Assembly: GCA_022652735.1 (NCBI GenBank)
Contig: JALCRP010000002.1
Span: 1-64,000 of the forward strand
DNA length: 64,000 nucleotides
Direction: 5' to 3'
Origin: Faecalibacterium sp.
GTDB taxonomy: Bacteria; Bacillota; Clostridia; Oscillospirales; Ruminococcaceae
A model generated the notes under the pieces. It made no database searches. It was not told the origin of the DNA and saw only the letters and a program-made list of their open reading frames with translations. This document shows positions 53,516 through 63,030 of this stretch, one piece after another. Numbering within the stretch: position 1 is the stretch's first letter; every line of letters starts with the position of its first letter. A program made the translations under genes and the position numbers.

Positions 53516-55036
53516 ATGAATCAAAATCAGCATAAAAATTTGAATTCCCGCCGCGGCGGAAGAAGAAAAAAACCTGCTTTTTGGCAAAACGTGCGGGACG
53601 CAGTTTTGGATTTTTCCAAGACCAAATACGGCATGCCGACGTTGGCCGCCGGCTGTGTAGCCGTTTGCGTTTTGCTGGGGCTGGGCATCTGTGCGGTGGC
53701 CTTCGGCGCGCCGGTAGAGGCAGCCTCCTCCGGCTCGATCGAAAGCACGGCGGTATCCGAGGCAAAGGAAGATTCCGATTATGATGCCAAGGCAAACGCG
53801 ATCGACACCTCGAAATACAGCGATACGATTTTGCCGGAAAGCGAAGATGCCGGCGAGGATTATATCGAAAACACCCTGTTCATCGGCGATTCCAACAGCT
53901 ATCGCTACATGTGCTACGGCTTTACCAGCCTCGATAACGACATTGCCGTTGTCGGCATGGGCGCAGGGCAGATTTTGAGCCTCGGCTGCGTGAAGTTCAA
54001 AACGTACTCGGATTACATCACCATCCCGGAAGCGATCAAGATCATGCAGCCGCAGCGCGTGGTGTTCGGCTATGGTACAAATAACCTTACGGGAGATATG
54101 AAAACCTATATCAGCACCTATGAAAAGGCGATCCAGAAGTGCTATAAGGAATATCCGTATTTCGATGTAATGGTAAACGCGATCCCGCCTGTGGACAAAT
54201 ACCGTGATTATCCCAATGTCTCGATGCAGAATATTGATAAATTCAATGCGGCGCTGGTGGAAATGTGCGAGCGTAACGGTTGGAAGTTTATCAACTCCAG
54301 CGAGGCGCTGAAGGATAAAGATACCGGCTTTGCCCAGACGAAGTTTACGCTGGGCGACGGGCTGCACCTCTCGAAAGAGGGTTGCACCGCGCTGTTCAAC
54401 TACATCCGCACCCACTCGATGATTACAGACGATACGCGGCCGAAGCCGCTTTCCAAAATTCCTGCGCGCGCCGAGACGCCGCCCGATCTGATCGTAAAAG
54501 ATCCGCTGAAGGTTGCGGGCGAAAAAGCAAGCACGACAAAGGTGAATGTTACCTTTAACTGCACCGATGGCGGCACCCTTACCGGCGAGACGGAACAAAG
54601 CGTGGCCGCGGGCAGCTATTGCTCGGGCGTAACGGCGGTGCCTAGCGAGGGATACTATTTTGCCGGGTGGAGCTGTGCCTACGGCGATACCACGAATGAT
54701 ACCACGATCACATACCTTGTGCCGTCCGACGCGGCGGATTACGGTGGCATTGTGGTGACGGCAAAGTTTGCCAAGAAGGAAGCGGAAAGCACAGCGACGC
54801 CAACGCCAACGCCGACATTGGCGCCCACGCCGTCTCCGACGCCGGGAAACAGCGTTGTCGCGACGCCGTCAACCGCACCTTCTACGGAGCCGCCGGCTGT
54901 ATCGACTCCGGCACCGGCAACAGAGCCGCCGGCTGTATCGACTCCGGCGCCGGAAACAGAACAACCCACTACGCCAGACCCGGCGCCAGCAACAGGCGCG
55001 ACCACGACTACGACGGAAGATGCTGGGGCAACCTGA
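53516..55036 (+). CDS. membrane-anchored SGNH/GDSL hydrolase with Pro/Thr-rich tail
   Basis: The 506-residue protein has a basic N-terminus, one transmembrane helix (about 42-64), an SGNH domain (about 115-310; GDSNS at 124-128 as block I, VFGYGTNN as block III, DGLHLS as block V), a repeat-like beta domain with GGTLTGETEQSVAAGSYC and YYFAGWSC (about 345-420), and a disordered tail of about 80 residues rich in Pro, Thr, Ala and Ser with two near-identical PPAVSTPAPxTE units. It may deacylate wall or exopolysaccharide. ATG 53516 follows AAGGTGG; a GTG at 53501 is in frame. Confidence 0.82.
   Translation: MNQNQHKNLNSRRGGRRKKPAFWQNVRDAVLDFSKTKYGMPTLAAGCVAVCVLLGLGICAVAFGAPVEAASSGSIESTAVSEAKEDSDYDAKANAIDTSKYSDTILPESEDAGEDYIENTLFIGDSNSYRYMCYGFTSLDNDIAVVGMGAGQILSLGCVKFKTYSDYITIPEAIKIMQPQRVVFGYGTNNLTGDMKTYISTYEKAIQKCYKEYPYFDVMVNAIPPVDKYRDYPNVSMQNIDKFNAALVEMCERNGWKFINSSEALKDKDTGFAQTKFTLGDGLHLSKEGCTALFNYIRTHSMITDDTRPKPLSKIPARAETPPDLIVKDPLKVAGEKASTTKVNVTFNCTDGGTLTGETEQSVAAGSYCSGVTAVPSEGYYFAGWSCAYGDTTNDTTITYLVPSDAADYGGIVVTAKFAKKEAESTATPTPTPTLAPTPSPTPGNSVVATPSTAPSTEPPAVSTPAPATEPPAVSTPAPETEQPTTPDPAPATGATTTTTEDAGAT
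54889..54960 (+). repeat. direct repeat in the SGNH hydrolase tail
   Basis: About 36 bases occur twice in tandem, encoding PPAVSTPAPATE and PPAVSTPAPETE; the copies differ at two or three bases. It lies in the disordered tail and is likely to vary in length among strains. Confidence 0.75.
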
Positions 55037-55099
55037 CCTTTTGCGGCGCACGGCGCCAAATACGAATGCGCATATAATCAAATCTGATAGAATCCTTTC

Positions 55100-55140
55100 A
55101 GCAGGCAGAACCCTTTGGGGTTCTGCCTGCTTTTTGTTTT
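55100..55140 (+). terminator. terminator of the SGNH hydrolase gene
   Basis: AGCAGGCAGAACCC pairs with the complementary strand around TTT and is followed by TTTTTGTTTT. Confidence 0.88.
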
Positions 55141-55197
55141 GCATACCGTTTTTTAGGGGCGGCGCGCAGGTGGGCGAAAAAACCGGCCGTGCGGCTT

Positions 55198-55295
55198 TGG
55201 AAAAGCCCGCCTGCGCAAGGAGCGTTAAGGGCAGGCATCGCATTTAGGCGGGCGCGCGCAAAGCCTTGGAAAAGCCCGCCCGTGCAAAGGGCGGG
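55198..55295 (+). promoter_or_regulatory. duplicated leader segment with two hairpins before the alanine symporter
   Basis: A near-repeat of about 28 bases starting TTGGAAAAGCCCGCC occurs at about 55198 and 55267. Each copy has a partner: GCCCGCC (55205-55211) with GGCGGGC (55247-55253), and CCCGCCC (55275-55281) with GGGCGGG (55289-55295). The four arms could pair in alternative ways. No known riboswitch core was recognised. Confidence 0.45.
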
Positions 55296-55323
55296 TTGCG
55301 CCCGCGCCAAAGGAGGAAACAAC

Positions 55324-56781
55324 ATGCTGGAAGGATTTGCATCGGTAAACGGCTGGGTGGGCGGCATCGTATGGGGGCCGGTGGGGCTGGCGCTGCTGCT
55401 TGGCGCAGGGTTTTGGATGACCGCCCGCACCCACGGCTTTCAGTTTCGCTATTTTGGGCATTGGATGGGGCATACGCTCGGCGCGATCTTTTCCGATCGC
55501 CGCGTAACGGCCCATACCAACGCGCAGGATGGCGCGATCAGCCAGTTTCAAAGCCTGTGCACGGCGCTGGCCGCCACAATCGGCACGGGCAATATCGTCG
55601 GCGTGGCGGCGGCAATTTTGAAAGGCGGCCCGGGCGCGGTATTTTGGATGTGGGCGATGGCGCTGCTCGGCATGATGACAAGCTATGCCGAAAACGTGCT
55701 GGGCATCTACTACCGCCGCAAAAATGCGCAGGGCACATGGGCCGGCGGCGCAATGTACTATTTGCGCGATGGCCTCGGCGGCAAAAAAGGCTGCAAACCG
55801 CTGGGCTGCATTTTGGCGGCGCTGTTCAGCGGCTTTTGTGTGCTGGCCTCGTTTGGCATGGGCAACATGAGCCAGGTAAACGCGATTGCGGGAAATTTGA
55901 AGGCCGCGTTTACCGTGCCGCCGTGGGCCAGCGGCGCGGCGCTGACGCTGGTTTCTGCCGTGGTACTTATGGGCGGGCTGAAGCGTGTGGCCTCGGTGAC
56001 AGAAAAGCTCGTGCCGGGCATGGCGGCGCTTTATATTGCGGGCGCCCTGCTGACAGTAGGGGTGTTTTGGAGAAACATCCCGGCCGCATTTGCCGCAATT
56101 TTCCGCGGCGCATTTGGGCTGGAGGCGCTGGAAGGCGGGCTGCTTGGGTGCCTTATCAAAGCGCAGACGGCGATGGCGTGGGGGATGAAGCGCGGCGCAT
56201 TTTCCAACGAGGCGGGGCTTGGCTCCTCTGTAATGGCAAACGCATCTTCCAACGTTAAAGAGCCGGCGCAGCAAGGCATGTGGGGCATTTTTGAGGTGTT
56301 TGCCGATACGATCGTGATCTGCACCCTGACGGCGCTGGTGATCTTAACAAGCGGGCTGATCGATTTGACGACCGGCGCGGCGCTTTGCGCCACGGACGGC
56401 AGCGCGCTGGTGGGGGCAGCGTTTGGCGAGGTGTTCGGCGCGATGGGGCCAAAGTTTGTGGCGGTTGCTGTGCTGCTGTTTGCGTATTCGACAGTGCTTG
56501 GCTGGAGCCATTACGGCACGACGGCCTGCCGTTATCTGCTTGGCGAAAAGGCGGCCGCGGCCTACCGCGGCGTATTTATTGCGCTGGTTTTCTGTGGCGC
56601 AACGATGCCGCTCGATCTGGTATGGACTTTTTCGGATACTTGCAACGGCCTGATGATGCTGCCAAACCTCATCGGGATTCTGGCGCTTTCGGGCACCGTG
56701 GGAAAAATCACGCAAAACTATCTGGCCCGCCTGCACGGCGCCGCCATAGCGCCGATGCTTTCCGCGTTTGAGGAGAAATAA
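55324..56781 (+). CDS. sodium:alanine symporter (AGCS family)
   Basis: The 485-residue protein has about eleven transmembrane helices; ATIGTGNIVGVAAAI, GPGAVFWMW, GAMYYLRDG and GMKRGAFSNEAGLGSS are AGCS signatures. It imports alanine or glycine with Na+. ATG 55324 follows AAAGGAGGAAAC. It is monocistronic, behind a structured leader. Length is normal. Confidence 0.93.
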   Translation: MLEGFASVNGWVGGIVWGPVGLALLLGAGFWMTARTHGFQFRYFGHWMGHTLGAIFSDRRVTAHTNAQDGAISQFQSLCTALAATIGTGNIVGVAAAILKGGPGAVFWMWAMALLGMMTSYAENVLGIYYRRKNAQGTWAGGAMYYLRDGLGGKKGCKPLGCILAALFSGFCVLASFGMGNMSQVNAIAGNLKAAFTVPPWASGAALTLVSAVVLMGGLKRVASVTEKLVPGMAALYIAGALLTVGVFWRNIPAAFAAIFRGAFGLEALEGGLLGCLIKAQTAMAWGMKRGAFSNEAGLGSSVMANASSNVKEPAQQGMWGIFEVFADTIVICTLTALVILTSGLIDLTTGAALCATDGSALVGAAFGEVFGAMGPKFVAVAVLLFAYSTVLGWSHYGTTACRYLLGEKAAAAYRGVFIALVFCGATMPLDLVWTFSDTCNGLMMLPNLIGILALSGTVGKITQNYLARLHGAAIAPMLSAFEEK

Positions 56782-56909
56782 AGCGAATGCTGCCGGAGCA
56801 ACAGGGCTTGTTTGTTTTATCTGTCGAGAACAGTTGAAGAATTTTAGTCGACATGCACAAATCCAAAAAAACGACTTCTTTTTTTATATACTATTTTGCC
56901 ATAAAAGTC

Positions 56910-56938
56910 TTGAAAAACAGGCGGGGATTCTTTAATAT
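56910..56938 (+). promoter_or_regulatory. promoter of the glycogen operon
   Basis: TTGAAA (56910-56915), 17-bp spacer, TAATAT (56933-56938), about 60 bases upstream of glgB in an A+T-rich stretch. No cre-like operator was identified with confidence. Confidence 0.6.
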
Positions 56939-56997
56939 AGAAAAGGAAGTAAGCGAGTGCGGCGGCGCTTTTCGGGCCGCTGCGGGGAGGAATGCTT

Positions 56998-58962
56998 ATG
57001 AGACCGAGCAAGGAACGTGAAACGGAGCTTCCGATGTTTTTGTACAAGCAGGGGAACAACTGCGAAAGCTACCGCTTTTTGGGCGCACACCTGACCTGCC
57101 TCAACGGGGAGGACGGGGCGATGTTCCGCGTCTGGGCGCCGCATGCCACGGCCATCAGCGTCGTGGGCGATTTCAACAACTGGGTGCCGGGCAGCCACCC
57201 GATGCAGCCAATAGAAGGCGGCGATGTCTGGGAGCTGTTTATCCCCGGCATCCGCGAGTACGATGTGTACAAATACTGCATCACCACGGCCGCCGACCAA
57301 ATGCTTTTCAAAAGCGACCCGTATGCGTTTCATACCGAAACGCGCCCCTCGAACGGCAGCAAAGTGTATGATCTTTCCGGGTTTGGCTGGCACGATGAAA
57401 GCTGGCTGCGCAGCCAGCAGCACCGCGATGTGGTCAACGGCCCGATGAACATTTACGAGATGCATGCCGGCAGCTGGAAAACCAAAGAGGGCAATGTGCC
57501 CTACAACTATACCGAGCTGGCCGGGGTGCTGATCCCGTACCTGCAAAAGATGCACTATACCCATGTGGAGCTTCTGCCCGTGACGGAATATCCGTTTGAC
57601 GCGAGCTGGGGCTATCAGGTGACGGGCTATTTTGCGCCCACCAGCCGCTATGGCACCCCGAAGGATTTTATGTCCTTCGTCGATCAGCTGCATCGGGCAG
57701 GCTTCGGCGTTTTGATGGATTGGGTGCCCGCACACTTCCCGAAAGATGCCTACGGCCTGTACCAATTTGACGGCGAGCCATGCTATGAGGACCCAAACCC
57801 GAAGCGCGGCGAGCATAAAGAGTGGGGCACGATGGTGTTCAACTACGGCAAACCCGAAGTGCAGAGCTTTCTAACTTCCAGCGCCATGTTCTGGCTGCAG
57901 GAATACCACATCGACGGCCTGCGCGTGGATGCGGTGGCCTCGATGCTTTATCTGGATTATAACCGTGAGCCCGGCGAGTGGGAGCCGAATATCCACGGCG
58001 AAAATAAAAACCTGGAAGCAATCGCCTTTTTGCAAAAGATGAACACGGCCGTGCTGAGCAAATACAGCTGGAAGTGCATGATCGCCGAGGAATCTACGGC
58101 GTGGCCGCTTGTGACAAAGCCCGCCGCCGATGGCGGGCTTGGGTTCAACTTTAAGTGGAATATGGGCTGGATGAACGATATGCTCGCCTATATGAGCTGC
58201 GACCCGCTGTTTCGCAGCGGCAACCACAGCAAGGTGACGTTCAGCTTTTTCTATGCATTCAGCGAAAATTTTGTGCTGCCGATCAGCCACGACGAGGTGG
58301 TACACGGCAAGGGCAGCCTTATCAACAAGATGCCCGGCGATTATGAGGCAAAGTTTGCCAACCTGCGTACCTTTTATGGCTATATGATCGCCCACCCGGG
58401 CAAAAAGCTGCTGTTTATGGGGCAGGAGTTCGGGCAGTTTATCGAATGGGACGAGAAAAAGCAGCTGGATTGGATGCTGCTGGATTACGATAAGCACCGC
58501 GAGCTGCAAACCTGCGTGGCCGCGCTGAACAAGTTTTACCTCGATACGCCCGCCTTCTGGCAGGTGGATGCGAGTTGGGAGGGCTTCCAGTGGATCATCC
58601 CGGACGACGCACAGCAAAGTGTCGTAGCGTTTTTGCGCAAGGATGCGGCGGGCCGGATGATACTGGTGGTATGCAACTTTAACCCGGTGCGGCGCGATAA
58701 TTACTGTATGGGTGTGCCCGAGCCGGGCACCTACAAAGAGCTTTTGAATACTGACGATGCCGCTTTCGGCGGCGCCGGCCTGCATAACAAAGCCGTGAAA
58801 AGCAGCAAAACGCCGATGCATGGCTTTGAGCAGTCGATCAGCATGACGCTGCCGCCTTTGAGCACGATGTTCTGGGAGGTTCCGGCCGCACGTAAAAAAG
58901 CCGAAAAACCGGCCAAGAAGACCGAAAAGCAAAAGAAACCGGCGCGCGGCGCAAAAAAATAG
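56998..58962 (+). CDS. glgB: 1,4-alpha-glucan branching enzyme
   Basis: The 654-residue GH13 enzyme adds alpha-1,6 branches to glycogen. An N-terminal CBM48 (about 35-130; FRVWAPHATAISVVGDFNNW) precedes the barrel with DWVPAHFPKD, DGLRVDAV (nucleophile Asp), MIAEEST (acid/base Glu) and ISHDEVVHGKGS. The C-terminus is a Lys/Ala/Pro tail of about 25 residues. ATG 56998 is seven bases after GGGGAGG; ATG 56992 is too close. First gene of the glycogen operon, 55 bases before glgC. Confidence 0.95.
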   Translation: MRPSKERETELPMFLYKQGNNCESYRFLGAHLTCLNGEDGAMFRVWAPHATAISVVGDFNNWVPGSHPMQPIEGGDVWELFIPGIREYDVYKYCITTAADQMLFKSDPYAFHTETRPSNGSKVYDLSGFGWHDESWLRSQQHRDVVNGPMNIYEMHAGSWKTKEGNVPYNYTELAGVLIPYLQKMHYTHVELLPVTEYPFDASWGYQVTGYFAPTSRYGTPKDFMSFVDQLHRAGFGVLMDWVPAHFPKDAYGLYQFDGEPCYEDPNPKRGEHKEWGTMVFNYGKPEVQSFLTSSAMFWLQEYHIDGLRVDAVASMLYLDYNREPGEWEPNIHGENKNLEAIAFLQKMNTAVLSKYSWKCMIAEESTAWPLVTKPAADGGLGFNFKWNMGWMNDMLAYMSCDPLFRSGNHSKVTFSFFYAFSENFVLPISHDEVVHGKGSLINKMPGDYEAKFANLRTFYGYMIAHPGKKLLFMGQEFGQFIEWDEKKQLDWMLLDYDKHRELQTCVAALNKFYLDTPAFWQVDASWEGFQWIIPDDAQQSVVAFLRKDAAGRMILVVCNFNPVRRDNYCMGVPEPGTYKELLNTDDAAFGGAGLHNKAVKSSKTPMHGFEQSISMTLPPLSTMFWEVPAARKKAEKPAKKTEKQKKPARGAKK

Positions 58963-59017
58963 ATCTGGCAATAACAGCAATCCGGCCCGGGTGCGGGCCT
59001 AAAAAGGGGAGAAGACT

Positions 59018-60211
59018 ATGGCAAAAGAAATGGTGGCAATGATCTTGGCCGGCGGCCGAGGAAGCCGGCTGTATGCCTTGACGCAGCAAACGGCAAAACC
59101 GGCTGTTTCCTTCGGCGGCAAGTACAGTATCGTCGATTTCCCGCTGTCGAACTGCGTAAATTCCAACATCGACACGGTGGGCATCGCAACACAGTATCAG
59201 CCGCAGAAACTTAACGAGTATATCGGCAACGGCCAGCCGTGGGATCTTGACCGCCTGTACGGCGGCGTACATACCCTGCCGCCCTACGAGCAGGCGAAAG
59301 GCACAGACTGGTATAAGGGCACGGCCAACGCCGTCTACCAAAACATCAACTTCATCGATCAATATGATCCGCAGTACGTTATCATTCTTTCGGGCGATCA
59401 GGTGTGCAAGCAGGATTACGCCGATTTTCTGCGCTTTCACAAGGAAAAGGGCGCGGAGTTTACCGTCGCCGTCATGGAAGTGCCGTGGGAAGAAGCGCCC
59501 CGCTTTGGGCTGATGGTGGCCGATGAAGAAGACCGCATCACCGAATTTCAGGAAAAGCCCAAAAACCCGAAATCAAACCTTGCCTCGATGGGCATTTACA
59601 TTTTCAACTGGGATATTCTGAAAAAATATCTGGAGGCCGACGAAGCCGACCCGAAATCGTCGAACGATTTCGGCAACAACGTGATTCCGGCGCTGCTGCG
59701 CGACGGGCGCAAAATGTACGCCTATCACTTTTCGGGCTACTGGCGCGATGTCGGCACGATCGACAGCCTGTGGGCCGCAAATATGGAGGTGCTTGACCCG
59801 GAGCATTCCGGCATCGACATCTTCGACGAGCGCTGGAAGATCTTTAGCCGCAACCCCGTTATGCCCTGCCAGAAAATTGGCCCGCGCGCCGTGGTACAGG
59901 ATTCGCTGATTACGGAAGGCTGCAAAATCTATGGCCGCGTGATCCACTCGGTACTTTCGGCGGGCGTATACGTCGAGGAAGGCGCCACCGTCGAGGATTC
60001 CGTCATTATGGAGGGCACTGTCATCAAGGCGGGCGCCGTTGTGCGCCGCGCAATCCTCGCCGATCACTGCACGATCGGCGCGGGCGCCAAGATTGGCGGC
60101 GAAGGCCCAATCGCCCATACTGCCTCCGGCCTGACGATCGGCGCGGGCGCCGAGATCAAGCCCGGCGCAAAGGTTTATGATTCCGTGAAGGAGGGCGAGG
60201 AAGTATGCTGA
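59018..60211 (+). CDS. glgC: glucose-1-phosphate adenylyltransferase, catalytic subunit
   Basis: The 397-residue enzyme makes ADP-glucose. [14 protein letters not shown] (nucleotide loop), [25 protein letters not shown] and the C-terminal left-handed beta-helix ([18 protein letters not shown]) match GlgC. In Firmicutes it forms a heterotetramer with GlgD, encoded next with a 7-base overlap. AAAGGGGAGAAG precedes the start. Confidence 0.95.
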   Translation: MAKEMVAMILAGGRGSRLYALTQQTAKPAVSFGGKYSIVDFPLSNCVNSNIDTVGIATQYQPQKLNEYIGNGQPWDLDRLYGGVHTLPPYEQAKGTDWYKGTANAVYQNINFIDQYDPQYVIILSGDQVCKQDYADFLRFHKEKGAEFTVAVMEVPWEEAPRFGLMVADEEDRITEFQEKPKNPKSNLASMGIYIFNWDILKKYLEADEADPKSSNDFGNNVIPALLRDGRKMYAYHFSGYWRDVGTIDSLWAANMEVLDPEHSGIDIFDERWKIFSRNPVMPCQKIGPRAVVQDSLITEGCKIYGRVIHSVLSAGVYVEEGATVEDSVIMEGTVIKAGAVVRRAILADHCTIGAGAKIGGEGPIAHTASGLTIGAGAEIKPGAKVYDSVKEGEEVC

Positions 60212-61332
60212 GCCAGAACACCAATGCGTTGGGCATTATTTTCCCCAACAGCTTTGACAACAGCATCCCGGAAATGGTAACGGAGCGCACAATGGCCTCC
60301 ATCCCGTTTGCGGGGCGCTACCGTATGATCGACTTCCCACTTTCCAGCATGGCAAACTGCGGCATCACGAACGTTTCCGTTATTGTGCGGCAGAACTACC
60401 ATTCGCTGATGGATCATCTCGGCGCGGGCCGCGAATGGGATTTGGCGCGCCGCCGCGGCGGCCTGACGATCTGGCCCCCCTTTGCCGACCGTAACGTGAA
60501 GCTTTATAACGGCCGTGTGGAAGCGATCGCATCCATCCTTGGCTACCTCGAAAACCAGCGCGAGAAGTATGTCATCATGAGCGACACCAACCTCGCCGCA
60601 AACATCGACTATAACAGCATGCTGGCCGAGCACCAGAAATCCGGCGCGGACATCACGATGCTGTACCGCCGTGTGGAAATCCCGGCGGGCCTGCGCGATG
60701 ATAACTGCACCGTCAGCGTGGGCGAAGATGGGCGCGTGACAGAGTTCTTGTTCAATGATTTCCGCCCCGGCACCCAGAATTTGAGCATGAATGTCTATGC
60801 CATCGACCGTGTAACGTTGATTAAGCTTATCAAAGACGCAACCAGCCGCGGCATCTTCTCGTTTGAACGGGAAATTCTCGCGCACAACGTCAACGTGCTG
60901 AATGTGCATGCGATCGAGTATACCGGCTATGTGGCCTGCGTGTGCAATATGAAGAGCTATTTCGACGAGAACATGAAACTGATCGAAGACGCCAACCTTG
61001 ATGCGTTGTTCCCCATGACAAGCCCGGTTTACACCAAAACGCGCGACGATAACCCCACGCGCTATGTGACAGGCTCGCATGTGGAAAACTCGCTGATCGC
61101 GGACGGCTGCTGCATCGAGGGCAGCGTCGAAAACTGTGTGCTGTTCCGCGGCGTTGTGGTAAAAAAAGGCGCCAGCGTGAAAAACTGTGTGCTGATGCAG
61201 GATACCGTCGTGGAGCCTGAAGCGCAGCTGACATGCGTGGTAACGGATAAAAACGTGCGCATTACGGCGGGCAAAGGCCTTTCGGGCACGGAATCCTTCC
61301 CGGTTTATGTGGCAAAACGCCACACGGTTTAA
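60205..61332 (+). CDS. glgD: glucose-1-phosphate adenylyltransferase, GlgD subunit
   Basis: The 375-residue partner of GlgC has the same two-domain plan, but the nucleotide-binding loop is degenerate: the region before [16 protein letters not shown] reads [17 protein letters not shown] and lacks GGxGxRL. It is a non-catalytic, modulating subunit in Firmicutes. AAGGAGGGCGAGG precedes ATG 60205, within glgC, so translation is coupled. Confidence 0.93.
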   Translation: MLSQNTNALGIIFPNSFDNSIPEMVTERTMASIPFAGRYRMIDFPLSSMANCGITNVSVIVRQNYHSLMDHLGAGREWDLARRRGGLTIWPPFADRNVKLYNGRVEAIASILGYLENQREKYVIMSDTNLAANIDYNSMLAEHQKSGADITMLYRRVEIPAGLRDDNCTVSVGEDGRVTEFLFNDFRPGTQNLSMNVYAIDRVTLIKLIKDATSRGIFSFEREILAHNVNVLNVHAIEYTGYVACVCNMKSYFDENMKLIEDANLDALFPMTSPVYTKTRDDNPTRYVTGSHVENSLIADGCCIEGSVENCVLFRGVVVKKGASVKNCVLMQDTVVEPEAQLTCVVTDKNVRITAGKGLSGTESFPVYVAKRHTV

Positions 61333-61517
61333 CCGGCTTACGTTTGTGAAGCAGAGGCAGCCACCTCCCCGGCGGCCTCTCTCCAACCCGGGCGTGGCAT
61401 GCGCCTGCGAGAGGGCGGGGGCGCCCCGGCGTCCCCGCTTTCTCTCCCTTTGAAAAACGCGGCCCTGCGGGGCCGATTCGCCCGCCGGATACGGCCGGCA
61501 GCAGAAAAGGAGCGAGT
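61333..61517. other. G+C-rich spacer between glgD and glgA
   Basis: This 185-base gap is unusually long inside the operon. It contains a hairpin GAGGCAGCC/GGCGGCCTC (about 61354-61380) and further G/C palindromes, but no T-run. No open frame or promoter is clear. AAAAGGAG before glgA is the ribosome binding site. Confidence 0.4.
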
Positions 61518-62939
61518 ATGAAGATTCTTTATGCGGCATCCGAAGCAAATCCTTTTGCAAAATCGGGCGGCCTTGCCGATGTGGCGGGTTCTCTGCCCAA
61601 GGCGCTCGTCAAGGATGGCATTGACGCGCGCGTTGTGATGCCCTTGTACGGCGATTTGAAGCTGCGCAGTACGCTGACGTATGTAACAAACTTTTCCGTG
61701 CCGGTGGGCTGGCGCAGCCAGTACTGCGGCCTGTTTACGGCTGTAGCGGATGGTGTGACGTATTATTTTCTGGATAACGAATATTACTTTAAGCGCGCGG
61801 GGCTTTACGGCTTTTACGATGACGGCGAGCGCTTCGCCTTTTTCAGCCGGGCCGTGCTCGAGATGCTGTTCTACCTCGATTTTGCGCCCGACGTAATCAA
61901 CTGCAACGATTGGCAGACGGGCCTTGTGCCGGTGTATCTGAACCTCTATTACCGCCACCTCGATAAGTTTAACCGCGTCAAGACGATCTTCACGATCCAC
62001 AACATCGCCTATCAGGGCAAGTACGGCCTTGAGATTTTGGAGGATACCTGCGGCATCTCGAAGCGGGATCAGCATATCGTCGAATACGACGGCTGCGCCA
62101 ACTTTATGAAAGGCGCAATCGAATGCGCCGATAAGGTGACGACCGTCAGCCCGACTTATGCGCAGGAAATCCTTGACCCGTGGTTTGCCCACGGGCTGGA
62201 CGCGCTGCTGCGCGAAAAGCAGTATAAGCTTTGCGGCATTTTGAACGGCATCGACACAGAAATCAATAACCCCTCGACCGACCCAAGCCTTCCGGCACAC
62301 TATTCGGTGAAGAGCTTCAAAAAAGGCAAACCAAAGTGCAAAGAGGCCTTGCAGGATCGTTTTGCCCTCGAAAAGGATGGCAGCCCCGTGTTTGCGGTGG
62401 TCAGCCGTTTGGTGGGCATGAAGGGCCTTGACCTTTTGCAGAGCATTGCCGATGCCCTTGTAAATGATGGCGGCATTGAGCTTGTCGTGCTTGGCACGGG
62501 CGAAAGCGGCTATGAGGCGTTCTTCTCTGATCTCGCCGCACGGCATCCGGGCCGCGTGGGCACGGTGATCGGATTTGACTCTAAGCTGGCGCAGCAAATC
62601 TATGCCGGCGCGGATGTCTTTGTAATGCCCTCGAAGAGCGAACCGTGCGGGCTGGCGCAGATGGTATCCTGCCGGTATGGCACGGTGCCGGTTGTACGCG
62701 AGACGGGCGGATTGAAAGATTCGATTCAGGATTGCACCTTGGGCGAAGGCAACGGCTTTGCGTTTGCGGATTATTCCGCGCACGACTTGTACGACGCCTG
62801 CTGGCGCGCCAAAGAGCTTTACTGGAAAAAAGAGGATTGGGAGAACTTGGTGGCGTATGCCATGCGCTGCGATTTTAGCTGGGCACTTTCCGCCAAGAGC
62901 TACGAGGGCCTGTACAACGAGACAGTCAATCTCTGGTAA
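61518..62939 (+). CDS. glgA: glycogen synthase
   Basis: The 473-residue GT5 enzyme elongates alpha-1,4-glucan from ADP-glucose. KSGGLADVAGSLPKAL at the N-terminus is the KxGG motif, NCNDWQTGL, TIHNIAYQG, and in the second Rossmann half FAVVSRLVGMKGLDLL and PSKSEPCGLAQM with the catalytic Glu are typical. Length is normal. AAAAGGAGCGA precedes ATG 61518. It completes the operon; no phosphorylase or debranching enzyme is encoded here. Confidence 0.95.
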   Translation: MKILYAASEANPFAKSGGLADVAGSLPKALVKDGIDARVVMPLYGDLKLRSTLTYVTNFSVPVGWRSQYCGLFTAVADGVTYYFLDNEYYFKRAGLYGFYDDGERFAFFSRAVLEMLFYLDFAPDVINCNDWQTGLVPVYLNLYYRHLDKFNRVKTIFTIHNIAYQGKYGLEILEDTCGISKRDQHIVEYDGCANFMKGAIECADKVTTVSPTYAQEILDPWFAHGLDALLREKQYKLCGILNGIDTEINNPSTDPSLPAHYSVKSFKKGKPKCKEALQDRFALEKDGSPVFAVVSRLVGMKGLDLLQSIADALVNDGGIELVVLGTGESGYEAFFSDLAARHPGRVGTVIGFDSKLAQQIYAGADVFVMPSKSEPCGLAQMVSCRYGTVPVVRETGGLKDSIQDCTLGEGNGFAFADYSAHDLYDACWRAKELYWKKEDWENLVAYAMRCDFSWALSAKSYEGLYNETVNLW

Positions 62940-62954
62940 ATTTTGCACAAAATG

Positions 62955-62995
62955 AAAGCGCCTGCTTCCCCCTTTGGGGAGGCAGGCGCTTTTTG
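62955..62995 (+). terminator. terminator of the glycogen operon
   Basis: AAAGCGCCTGCTTCCCC pairs with GGGGAGGCAGGCGCTTT (one mismatch/bulge) and is followed by more T; it faces the convergent C39-like gene. Confidence 0.85.
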
Positions 62996-63030
62996 CGATT
63001 TTTATGGAAAAGCGGCGGCGCGCAGGCGGC

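Noticed and set aside
55140-55323. Tandem glycine riboswitch before the alanine/glycine symporter
   Set aside because: The duplicated leader invited the idea, but the conserved glycine-aptamer core sequences are not present.
61333-61517. Remnant of a mobile element or a missing gene between glgD and glgA
   Set aside because: No open frame, terminal repeats or target duplication; only G+C-rich palindromes.
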